A stretch of DNA of 64,000 bases from JBMNGN01 sp050949865 (GTDB lineage Bacteria; Bacillota; Syntrophomonadia; Syntrophomonadales; Syntrophomonadaceae), in the NCBI GenBank assembly GCA_050949865.1, contig JBMNGN010000004.1, positions 310,001-374,000 on the forward strand, given 5' to 3'. This document shows, in pieces, positions 19,265-26,138 of the stretch (the stretch's first letter is position 1; each line of letters begins with the position of its first letter). Both the position numbers and the translations under genes were made by a program. Below the pieces are notes generated by a model, which saw only the letters and a program-made list of their open reading frames with translations, was not told the origin of the DNA and made no database searches.

Positions 19265-20140
19265 TTAAGTGTCACTTATTGCCTCCCAGACAATCCCTTC
19301 CAAGAGATCGCTTTCACTTACAATTATTTCTTCCTTCCCGAAAAAATCCATCAGTAAGAGAATTATCAATGCTCCCTTGGGGATTATGTCTGCTCTTTCC
19401 GCTTGAAGCCCGGGCAGCCTTTTGCGCAGGCTCAAGGGCATTCTTTCCAACATATTGTATAAGTCTGCCACCTCCCGGCGGGTTAAAACCTGGCCGTGAA
19501 TCAGTTCCCGGTCATATACCTCTAGGCCCAGCTTAACTGCAACCATACTGGTAGCCGTGCCCCCCACAAAAACCAGGGGATTATCCCGGATTTTATCTTT
19601 ATACTGAACAATTTCAGATTTAGAGATTATCGCCGATATATCCACCACGCTCATTGATAATTCTGTAGCTTTAACTGCACCAATCGGCAATGATGTAATA
19701 AAACCCTGGTCCAGGATAAATTCCGTGCTTCCTCCCCCAAGATCCAAAACCGCAGGAGGCAAGGCAAAGCTAAGTCCTTTAATTACTCCCAGATAACTTA
19801 ATCTGGCTTCCTCTTGAGCGTTTATTATCCTAATTGGAATACCTGTCCGGCTATGGGCATGGGCTATAAACTCCCCGGAGTTTGAAGCCTCCCTGACTGC
19901 ACTGGTAGCAACTGCCGCCCAAGTTTTGACCCTATACCTGTCAGCCAGGTTTTTAAACTCCATTAAAGACCTGGTGGTCCGTTCTATAGCTGAGGGACTT
20001 AAAACCCCTGTAGCAAGAAGGGATTCACCCAACCTGGTAGTCTCTATTTTCATGCAAAGACGGGACATCCGGTTGTTGGTCACCTCAGCTATTAGTAATC
20101 GGCAAGAGTTGGTCCCAATATCAATAGCTGCGCAGCGCAT
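19265..20140 (-). CDS. Ppx/GppA family phosphatase
   Basis: About 291 aa, the short Ppx/GppA form without an HD domain. The ASKHA motif AIDIGTNSCRLLIAEV is at the N-terminus, and DLGGGSTEF near residue 140 and VGGTATS near 205 bind phosphate. The family hydrolyses polyphosphate ends or pppGpp; which one is unclear here. The start at 20140 has an AAGGTAGAG site, and an upstream in-frame start is less likely. It follows the S1-domain gene and its terminator. Confidence 0.88.
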   Translation of the reverse strand: MRCAAIDIGTNSCRLLIAEVTNNRMSRLCMKIETTRLGESLLATGVLSPSAIERTTRSLMEFKNLADRYRVKTWAAVATSAVREASNSGEFIAHAHSRTGIPIRIINAQEEARLSYLGVIKGLSFALPPAVLDLGGGSTEFILDQGFITSLPIGAVKATELSMSVVDISAIISKSEIVQYKDKIRDNPLVFVGGTATSMVAVKLGLEVYDRELIHGQVLTRREVADLYNMLERMPLSLRKRLPGLQAERADIIPKGALIILLLMDFFGKEEIIVSESDLLEGIVWEAISDT

Positions 20141-20172
20141 TTCTCTACCTTCTTTTCTCCATCCGTATTTGG

Positions 20173-20204
20173 ACAATAATAAGCACTTCTTTTTAAGAAG
20201 TGCT
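20173..20204 (-). terminator. Terminator after the S1-domain gene
   Basis: A 10-bp perfect stem AGCACTTCTT/AAGAAGTGCT (20182-20204) with a 3-nt loop is followed on the minus strand by an interrupted T-rich stretch. It is 18 bp past the stop. Confidence 0.7.
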
Positions 20205-20221
20205 CTTCTTGTATATGCGGT

Positions 20222-20668
20222 TTAATTCCACCGGTTACGCCTTTTCGGTTCAAGCCTGTTCCTCAGCGGTTGCATTCTCTCATCGCTTTCTTTCAGGAAT
20301 TTAGCGATCTTGTCATCGAGACTTATAGCACCGGATGTGCTTTTACTGCCTGGGTTGTTGTGCCTGTTGGAAGCTCCATCGTTATATCTATTAGTTTTAG
20401 CTCTATCCTCAATAGGTTTGGGAGGTATGGCTTGCTTTATTGACAATCCGATCTTCTTGCCCGCAACAGTAAGTACCTTAACTTTTACACTATCTCCTTC
20501 CTGGATGAAATCCTTAACATCTTTGACATAAGTGTCAGCCACTTCAGAAATGTGTACCAGACCAACTATCCCGCCCGGTAGTTCAATAAATGCACCAAAA
20601 TTGGTAATGCCTTGAACTTTTCCCTCAATAATATCACCAGGCACAATATTTGTTTGTTCTGTAGGCAT
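20222..20668 (-). CDS. S1 RNA-binding domain protein (YabR-like)
   Basis: 148 aa. One S1 domain fills residues 8-77 (IIEGKVQGITNFGAFIELPG ...VHISEV). A polar, Asn/Arg-rich linker and a basic C-terminal helix follow. Bacillus YabR lies in the same place after divIC. The family binds RNA or ribosomes, but its cellular role is poorly known. Confidence 0.88.
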   Translation of the reverse strand: MPTEQTNIVPGDIIEGKVQGITNFGAFIELPGGIVGLVHISEVADTYVKDVKDFIQEGDSVKVKVLTVAGKKIGLSIKQAIPPKPIEDRAKTNRYNDGASNRHNNPGSKSTSGAISLDDKIAKFLKESDERMQPLRNRLEPKRRNRWN

Positions 20669-20734
20669 AAAAAATAAGAGCCTCCTTGAAATATGCTATA
20701 TAAATTTTATTAAATGCTTTGGTGGTAGTCAATA

Positions 20735-21040
20735 TCAATTCCAGCTTTTATCAGAATTATCTAGCCTAGTAATGACCGGTACTATAAGCCTTTCCCCATT
20801 TTTTACCATGCCTAATTGCTCCCGGGCAATCTTTTCCACAATTTCTAATGATTCAGCCTGGTTGAGGTCCTTATTAAGTTTTTTGTGCTGTTCTTCTAAC
20901 TCTGCTTTCCTTTGCAATAGAACCTCTTTACGGCTGTTTAGATCTGCTATCACTTTAACACGCGGAACTAGGGTAAAGATTAAGGCCAAACCAAGCAATA
21001 TTATAAAGATAGATTTTAAAAAAACAGCTGATTTACTCAT
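20735..21040 (-). CDS. divIC: Septum formation initiator family protein (DivIC/FtsB)
   Basis: 101 aa bitopic protein: a short cytoplasmic N-terminus, one membrane helix (about 9-27), then a coiled coil (about 30-65) and the conserved AREQLGMVKNGE segment. It is part of the FtsL-DivIB division subcomplex. Its ATG overlaps the stop of the upstream HTH gene by 8 bp, so the two are translationally coupled. Confidence 0.92.
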   Translation of the reverse strand: MSKSAVFLKSIFIILLGLALIFTLVPRVKVIADLNSRKEVLLQRKAELEEQHKKLNKDLNQAESLEIVEKIAREQLGMVKNGERLIVPVITRLDNSDKSWN

Positions 21041-21260
21041 CCTCTACCTCCTGGTCGTAAATACCCAGGACATTACCAGGCAGTATTATTACCACTTCAT
21101 AACCTTTGGATCGAGCCCGGTTATATAATGTTGCCACGGTGCTAGGGCTTATTTTAAGAACCTGGCATATTTCCTCGGTATTCTTTCCCATTTCTTTAAG
21201 AGCTACCACTTGCTTTTCTCTAAAACTAAGTTTTTCGGCTCCTCTGATTTCTAATCTCAT
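21033..21260 (-). CDS. Small helix-turn-helix protein (sigma-70 region 4 / LuxR-like)
   Basis: 75 aa. Residues 10-55 (LSFREKQVVALKEMGKNTEE and the following KISPSTVATLYNRARSKG) read as a sigma region 4 or LuxR-type HTH. The C-terminus is short and acidic. It is co-translated with divIC, and an inverted pair of DnaA-box-like sites lies just upstream. No Bacillus counterpart sits here. DNA binding is inferred from the motif; the target is unknown. The ribosome site is weak. Confidence 0.75.
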   Translation of the reverse strand: MRLEIRGAEKLSFREKQVVALKEMGKNTEEICQVLKISPSTVATLYNRARSKGYEVVIILPGNVLGIYDQEVEDE

Positions 21261-21284
21261 ATTTTACAGCACTCAATCCACAAT

Positions 21285-21305
21285 TTATCCACATTCTGTG
21301 GACAA
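21285..21305. promoter_or_regulatory. Inverted pair of DnaA-box-like sites
   Basis: TTATCCACA (21285-21293, exact DnaA box) and TGTGGACAA (21297-21305, one mismatch, opposite strand) are separated by 3 bp and form a near-perfect palindrome. A third, poorer match (AATCCACA) lies 10 bp away. All are 25-55 bp upstream of the HTH-divIC start. DnaA binding is an inference; another dyad-binding regulator is possible. Confidence 0.5.
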
Positions 21306-21393
21306 ACTTAGTATGGTTATGTTCTGCAAGTCTTAGTGGAATTCCTGCTTAATAATTTATATTTTTATATTTCCCTAAAACTAGACCGTCGTT

Positions 21394-21831
21394 CTATTCC
21401 TTATTATCGCCCGGTGGAGGCTTGATCAATACCTTACGGATATGAGCCGCTATTTTCTTTAGATTTCCCGCAGCTAATTGGATAGGCTTAAAGGCCAGAA
21501 ATTTAATAAACCCTATCGTCCCAATGGTAGCATCAGCCATTAAGGTCATTACAGGCGCTATAATGCCAGCAAAAAGCTTAAAATAGACACCTACCCCGCA
21601 AGCCATAGCCAGCAATACATATACTCTCATTTCTCCCTGGTTAATTATTAAAAGGGAAATAAACGCAGCCAGAAGGATTATAATCCATATAATTAAATCA
21701 AAAAAATAAAGCGGGAACCTGCGTACCCGCCCACGCCTGACTATCAACAGATAATAATGAAAAACAAGCCCCATTAAAATACCAAAGAGTAGAGTGAGCG
21801 CAAAGGCTTTGATCTGGACAAAGACCGGCAA
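21394..21831 (-). CDS. yabQ: Spore cortex biosynthesis protein YabQ
   Basis: 145 aa with four or five membrane segments and a basic C-terminus. The position between yabP and divIC matches Bacillus, where YabQ is a membrane protein of the outer forespore membrane needed for cortex formation. The start is TTG behind AAGGAGG. Sequence identity in this family is low, so the call rests on topology, length and context. Confidence 0.85.
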   Translation of the reverse strand: MPVFVQIKAFALTLLFGILMGLVFHYYLLIVRRGRVRRFPLYFFDLIIWIIILLAAFISLLIINQGEMRVYVLLAMACGVGVYFKLFAGIIAPVMTLMADATIGTIGFIKFLAFKPIQLAAGNLKKIAAHIRKVLIKPPPGDNKE

Positions 21832-21858
21832 TAAAATTCCTCCTTGAAGGTAGGCCCA

Positions 21859-22128
21859 TTATTTTAATAACCGATTTAATATGTTTTTGCCTTTGGTTTT
21901 AACATCTGCACCCTGGGCTTTGTATTCAACACTGTTTATACTGCCTTCTAAATCCACCTTGCCTTCGTCAAGGTTAAGTTTGGTGATGTGCAAATCCTGC
22001 CCCGATATGGATATTAAACCCATGCCTGTCTCCAATAAAATTAACTGCTCATCAAATGTATTTACATTATTTATCCCGGTCAATTCCATATTCTTCCGGT
22101 TGACCAGTCTTATAGTATGGTCTGACAT
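21859..22128 (-). CDS. yabP: Sporulation protein YabP
   Basis: 89 aa. The VNRKNMELTGINNVNTFDEQ segment and the following GLISISGQDLHI are typical of the YabP/YqfC family, found in sporulation operons under sigma-E. It is 27 bp upstream of yabQ. I could not find a convincing sigma-E promoter in the 188 bp upstream. Confidence 0.93.
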   Translation of the reverse strand: MSDHTIRLVNRKNMELTGINNVNTFDEQLILLETGMGLISISGQDLHITKLNLDEGKVDLEGSINSVEYKAQGADVKTKGKNILNRLLK

Positions 22129-22271
22129 AAACCGTCCTCCTTAGCCTGGACTTTTAATATAATCAATATGCTGTTTATAGTAGGTTTTATGCCTATAAAT
22201 AAAGACGGTAAGGAGAGAAGATGGCGGGCTTCGGGGTGAGCTGTCAGCGATTTATGTCCACAAACAAAGAC

Positions 22272-22319
22272 GACAAGGTGAGGAAAATAAATACCCTCCT
22301 GTTTGCACTCACCTTGTCA
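22272..22319 (-). terminator. Terminator-like hairpin at the end of rqcP
   Basis: ACAAGGTGAG and CTCACCTTGT form a 10-bp stem with a long loop. It begins at the gene's stop codon, and a T-rich stretch follows on the minus strand. The large loop lowers confidence. Confidence 0.5.
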
Positions 22320-22562
22320 TTCCTCGATAATTCGATATAGATTTTTGGCCTCAGCTGCTTTGATATTGTCTTTTACATTTAGGACTTCAAAAGTTGTTCT
22401 TCTATTCCCTATTTGGATGGTAATTATATCACCTATTTTAATTTCACTGGACGGTTTGGCTACCCTTCCATTAATAGTTACTCGTTCATTCTCCGCAAAT
22501 TCTTTTGCTACCGTACGCCTTTTGATAATCCGGGAAACCTTTAAAAACTTATCCAAACGCAT
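22317..22562 (-). CDS. rqcP: RNA-binding S4 domain protein (RqcP/YabO-like)
   Basis: 81 aa, a single S4 domain from residue 1 (MRLDKFLKVSRIIKRRTVAK). Orthologues (Hsp15/YabO, RqcP in Bacillus) bind 50S-peptidyl-tRNA complexes and help RqcH extend alanine tails on stalled nascent chains. The start is 4 bp after the hup stop, so it is co-transcribed with the HU gene, as is common in Firmicutes. Confidence 0.9.
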   Translation of the reverse strand: MRLDKFLKVSRIIKRRTVAKEFAENERVTINGRVAKPSSEIKIGDIITIQIGNRRTTFEVLNVKDNIKAAEAKNLYRIIEE

Positions 22563-22565
22563 GGT

Positions 22566-22838
22566 TTAGTTTAACATATCCTTTAAAACCTTTCCCGCTT
22601 TAAAGGCTGGTACCCTGGTAGCAGGGATATCAATTTCCTCACCAGTTTGTGGGTTTCTCCCTTTTCTGGCTTGCCGGGAACGAACTTCAAAAGTGCCAAA
22701 TCCTACTAGCTGCACTTTATCCCCGGATCTTAACGCTGCCTCAACCGAAGCAAAGAACGCATTAACTGCCTTTTCTGCATCCTTTTTTAGAATGCCTGTC
22801 TTGGCAGCAACTTCACTTATTAATTCGGTCTTATTCAA
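22566..22838 (-). CDS. hup: HU-family DNA-binding protein
   Basis: 90 aa, exact family length. It has the GFGTFEVRSRQARKGRNPQTG arm region, carrying the DNA-intercalating Pro, and a C-terminal FKAGKVLKD. It is a nucleoid protein that bends DNA. The start is TTG, 8 bases after a GGGGG site; no in-frame ATG fits. Confidence 0.97.
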   Translation of the reverse strand: MNKTELISEVAAKTGILKKDAEKAVNAFFASVEAALRSGDKVQLVGFGTFEVRSRQARKGRNPQTGEEIDIPATRVPAFKAGKVLKDMLN

Positions 22839-22915
22839 ATAGCATGCCCCCTTAAGGTAAACTTAGTATGTTGTGCTAATTCTATATTACTGTTTATATT
22901 CCTGCTTATATTTGG

Positions 22916-23680
22916 CTATAATCCTCTATTTTTTGCTTCTTCCCACAAAGCATCCAATTGTTGCAAGCTAAGATTTGAAAACTCCAATCCCATAGACTTA
23001 ACTTTTTCCTCAATGTAATTGAACCGGCGAGTAAACTTATCATTACAGGCTTGTAAAGCTGCTTCCGGATCAATACCTTTCATCCGAGCAATATTTACCA
23101 TAGAAAACAGGATATCCCCCGTTTCTTCTTTGATTTCAGCTTCAGTTGTAGCCTGCAGCAATTCATGGATTTCTTCGATTAGCTTGTCTACCGCACCCGA
23201 AGCCTCAGGCCAATCAAAACCAACCCTGGCAGCCTTTTCCTGAAGTTTGTGGGCTCTCATTAAAGCGGGTAGTGATACAGGAATCCCCTCCAGAAGGTTT
23301 TTCTTCCCCTCCTTTTTCTTAAAATCTTCCCAGTTTTCCAGAACCTCACTACTGGTTTTTAAATCCATATCAGCAAATACATGCGGGTGCCGGTTTATCA
23401 TCTTTCTGGCAACTGTTTCAGCTACCTGGTCAAAATTAAAATGCCCCTCACGTTCCGATAGTGCGGCATGGAAGACCACCTGTAATAATAAGTCTCCCAA
23501 CTCTTCCTTGAGTTTATGCATATCTCCCTGGTTGATAGCTTCGATGACTTCGTAGGTTTCTTCAATAAGATACTTTATAAGCGATTGATGGGTCTGTTCT
23601 CTATCCCAGGGACAGCCCCCAGGCCCCAGCAGTTGATTCATAACCTTGATCAATTCATCTATAGCTGTTGTTTTTGACAC
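22916..23680 (-). CDS. mazG: Nucleoside triphosphate pyrophosphohydrolase MazG
   Basis: 254 aa with two MazG helical domains. The first (about 25-125) carries EETYEVIEAI and EELGDLLLQVVFHA, metal-binding EExxE/ExxD patterns. The second begins near 165. It hydrolyses (d)NTPs to monophosphates and may remove damaged nucleotides. The start is GTG behind GGAGG. It is 22 bp after spoVB. The Bacillus fusion protein YabN has an extra methylase domain that is missing here. Confidence 0.94.
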   Translation of the reverse strand: MSKTTAIDELIKVMNQLLGPGGCPWDREQTHQSLIKYLIEETYEVIEAINQGDMHKLKEELGDLLLQVVFHAALSEREGHFNFDQVAETVARKMINRHPHVFADMDLKTSSEVLENWEDFKKKEGKKNLLEGIPVSLPALMRAHKLQEKAARVGFDWPEASGAVDKLIEEIHELLQATTEAEIKEETGDILFSMVNIARMKGIDPEAALQACNDKFTRRFNYIEEKVKSMGLEFSNLSLQQLDALWEEAKNRGL

Positions 23681-23702
23681 TGACTAAAACCTCCAAAGGG
23701 AT

Positions 23703-25256
23703 TTAAACCCCTTTAATTATTTTCTTTATCATACTCCCGTCCAGCTCTTTAATAAGAAGGAGCAGTCCCCCATATAACAGTACCCCGGCCATGATTGATA
23801 TTAAGGTGCTTAAGTGGGAACCAATTCCTGCCCCGGTTAATAAATCATAACAGCTTAAGACCCCGGCTCCCATTATCACTGTAACCAGGGCTATTTTGAT
23901 TAATCGGCCCACCTCATACCTAACTCCGGTCATTCTTTTCAAATGGATTATGTTAAGGAGCGAACCCACCAAAAAGGCTATAACCGTACCTATAGCTGCC
24001 CCTTGAATATTTAATTCCGGCACACTGGTCAGGCTGTAATTGAATATCACCTTTAAAAGGCCTGTAACCAGTAAGCTCCGCATGGCCACCTGGGGATAGC
24101 CTATTCCTTGCAAGCCGGCACTGGATAGCTGGAAAGCAGCCAGAACTATGCAGGAAAAAGCCAGGGGCTGAAGGGGAAAGCCTGCTGAAGGTGTAGCATA
24201 GAGCAGACTGCAGATAGGATAGGCCAGAATAAAAAGCCCTGCCGTACAGGGCAGGGATATAATCATCCCCGCCCTAAAACCGTAGTTAAGCCGGCTGTTT
24301 AAAAGGTTATGATCGTTCTTTGCCAGGGCTTCAGAAATAGCTGGTACTAAACTGGTAGCAATGGATATGGTGAAAATAGTCGGCAGGCTAATTAATACCG
24401 CGGCCATCCCCGCTAATTCCCCATACAAAGATGTAGCCTGGGAAGTTGTATACCCAATGTCAATCAGCCTTCCCGGTACTATAACCGCATCCAGCATCTG
24501 TACCAATGGCAGCACAACTGCTCCGATAGAAACCGGAACAGCAAGCCTCACCATTTCTTTAGCCAATTTGAATGAACTCTCTCCCGAGTATACAAGCCCA
24601 TGCCTAGAAACGCCTTTAGTGTAATCAGATTTAAACCAATAAATGTTTAAAACCACCAGCCCGATAATGCCTCCAACAACCGCACCGAAAGTAGCACCAG
24701 CAGCCGCGTATTCCAGACCGACAGGAAACAGCAGTACCGCTAAAACCAGAACTGCTACTACCCGGAATAATTGTTCAAGGACTTGAGACACCGCGGTGGG
24801 AACCATGGACTGGTATCCCTGGAAATACCCGCGGTAAACGGACATCAATCCGGCAAAAAATATTGCCGGTGCTACTGCTACTATTGGATAATAAGCCCGG
24901 GGTTCGTGGAGGATGAATTCCGAAATAAATCCAGCCGATTTAATCACCAGTGAGCTCAGAAGCAAGCCGAATACGGCCAATATTATTAAAGATAACCGGA
25001 AAATCTTGCGGCTGTCTCCTGTATATCCCTGGGTCTCTTTGCGTGAAACCAGAACTGATATGGCTATAGGTACCCCGGCTGTACCGAGGGCAAGAATTGT
25101 GGTATATATGGGATATGCCATCTGGTAAAGGCCCATTCCCTCTCCCCCAATAAGACGGGCCAGGGGGATACGATAAAGAGCCCCCAAAACCTTGCTTATA
25201 GCCCCGGCGACACTAAGGACCATGGCTCCCCTAAGAAAACTCTGCCTGTCTTCCAT
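23703..25256 (-). CDS. spoVB: Stage V sporulation protein B / MOP-family flippase
   Basis: About 517 aa with some 14 membrane helices; N-terminal SFLRGAMVLSVAGAISKVLGA is typical of SpoVB/MurJ-like polysaccharide or lipid II exporters. The position between spoVT and mazG is that of Bacillus SpoVB (YabM), although that genome has several paralogues. In spores the protein is required for cortex synthesis. The start at 25256 is set by a GGGGAGG site 6 bases upstream. Confidence 0.87.
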   Translation of the reverse strand: MEDRQSFLRGAMVLSVAGAISKVLGALYRIPLARLIGGEGMGLYQMAYPIYTTILALGTAGVPIAISVLVSRKETQGYTGDSRKIFRLSLIILAVFGLLLSSLVIKSAGFISEFILHEPRAYYPIVAVAPAIFFAGLMSVYRGYFQGYQSMVPTAVSQVLEQLFRVVAVLVLAVLLFPVGLEYAAAGATFGAVVGGIIGLVVLNIYWFKSDYTKGVSRHGLVYSGESSFKLAKEMVRLAVPVSIGAVVLPLVQMLDAVIVPGRLIDIGYTTSQATSLYGELAGMAAVLISLPTIFTISIATSLVPAISEALAKNDHNLLNSRLNYGFRAGMIISLPCTAGLFILAYPICSLLYATPSAGFPLQPLAFSCIVLAAFQLSSAGLQGIGYPQVAMRSLLVTGLLKVIFNYSLTSVPELNIQGAAIGTVIAFLVGSLLNIIHLKRMTGVRYEVGRLIKIALVTVIMGAGVLSCYDLLTGAGIGSHLSTLISIMAGVLLYGGLLLLIKELDGSMIKKIIKGV

Positions 25257-25287
25257 GTATATCCTCCCCATTATCGTGAGGTTAATT

Positions 25288-25327
25288 ATACCATAAAAAA
25301 GCAGCCATATTTCAGGCCGCTTTTCTA
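25288..25327 (-). terminator. Terminator after spoVT
   Basis: On the minus strand AAAGCGGCC and TGGCTGCTTT form a stem with one mismatch, followed by a T-run. It is 12 bp past the spoVT stop and before spoVB. Confidence 0.8.
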
Positions 25328-25338
25328 TTTCGCCACTA

Positions 25339-25902
25339 TTATTGCTCCATTTGTTTGGCTAGAAATCCGGCTGCTGTTTCAGCCAATTTTACCTCCATGT
25401 CTCCCATCTTGATTCCGGGCTCTTTGCTTACTATGATGACCGCTCCGATCGGGTCACCCTGGGTAATTATAGGTGCAATAACTTGAGAGCGAATCGTATA
25501 TTCCCGATCCTCGTTCTGGATAATGTGCTGATTTTCATCTTCATTGGCAGTCAAATCATTCATTACCAGAGTAGTTCTTTCATCAAAAGTTCTTTCTACA
25601 GCTTTCCCGATAGGCTTGCTTAAGAATTCTCTTTTATTGGTCCCCGACACCGCTATAATTACGTCACGATCTGCAATTAAAGAAATGTGACCGATGGTTT
25701 CATGTAGAGAATCTGCATATTCTTTGGCAAAATCCCCAAGTTCACCAATGGGAGAGTATTTCTTTAATATAACTTCACCTTCACGGTCAACGAAGATTTC
25801 TAGAGGGTCACCCTCACGAATGCGTAAAGTTCTACGAATCTCTTTGGGAATGACAACCCGACCCAGGTCATCTATCCGGCGCACGATTCCTGTTGCTTTC
25901 AA
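25339..25902 (-). CDS. spoVT: Stage V sporulation protein T
   Basis: 187 aa. The AbrB-type swapped-hairpin domain is at 1-50 (MKATGIVRRIDDLGRVVIPK), followed by a GAF-like domain to the end. SpoVT tunes sigma-G-dependent genes in the forespore. It lies between mfd and spoVB as in Bacillus, behind a match to the sigma-G promoter consensus. Confidence 0.97.
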   Translation of the reverse strand: MKATGIVRRIDDLGRVVIPKEIRRTLRIREGDPLEIFVDREGEVILKKYSPIGELGDFAKEYADSLHETIGHISLIADRDVIIAVSGTNKREFLSKPIGKAVERTFDERTTLVMNDLTANEDENQHIIQNEDREYTIRSQVIAPIITQGDPIGAVIIVSKEPGIKMGDMEVKLAETAAGFLAKQMEQ

Positions 25903-25957
25903 TTTACAATTATCCCTCCTTTTTGAGAAAGTTGAAAGATGGTTTTCCTTTCAATGA

Positions 25958-25988
25958 TAGTATATAACTCAAAATCCCCTTTTATTCA
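25958..25988 (-). promoter_or_regulatory. Candidate sigma-G promoter of spoVT
   Basis: On the minus strand TGAATA (25983-25988) and TATACTA (25958-25964) are 18 bp apart. The known sigma-G consensus is TGNATA-N18-CATACTA, so only one -10 base differs. It is about 55 bp upstream of spoVT, a known sigma-G target in Bacillus. Confidence 0.65.
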
Positions 25989-26138
25989 CTTTTTACCATC
26001 AATCAATAAATAATTTAGGGTTTGGGCTATATCCTGTTGAATATATTATTCCCACTATTGTCTTTTTTTGAAACCCGACGGGCAAAAATTAATAGGATAT
26101 TTAGGAGATATTAAAGGAAAGAATTTATTGAAGGTTTG

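Noticed and set aside
22161..22192. Possible sigma-E promoter before yabP (GCATAAA, 15 bp, CATATTGAT on the minus strand)
   Set aside because: Two mismatches in the -10 core and a poor -35. Not strong enough to list, though the gene is a sigma-E target in Bacillus.
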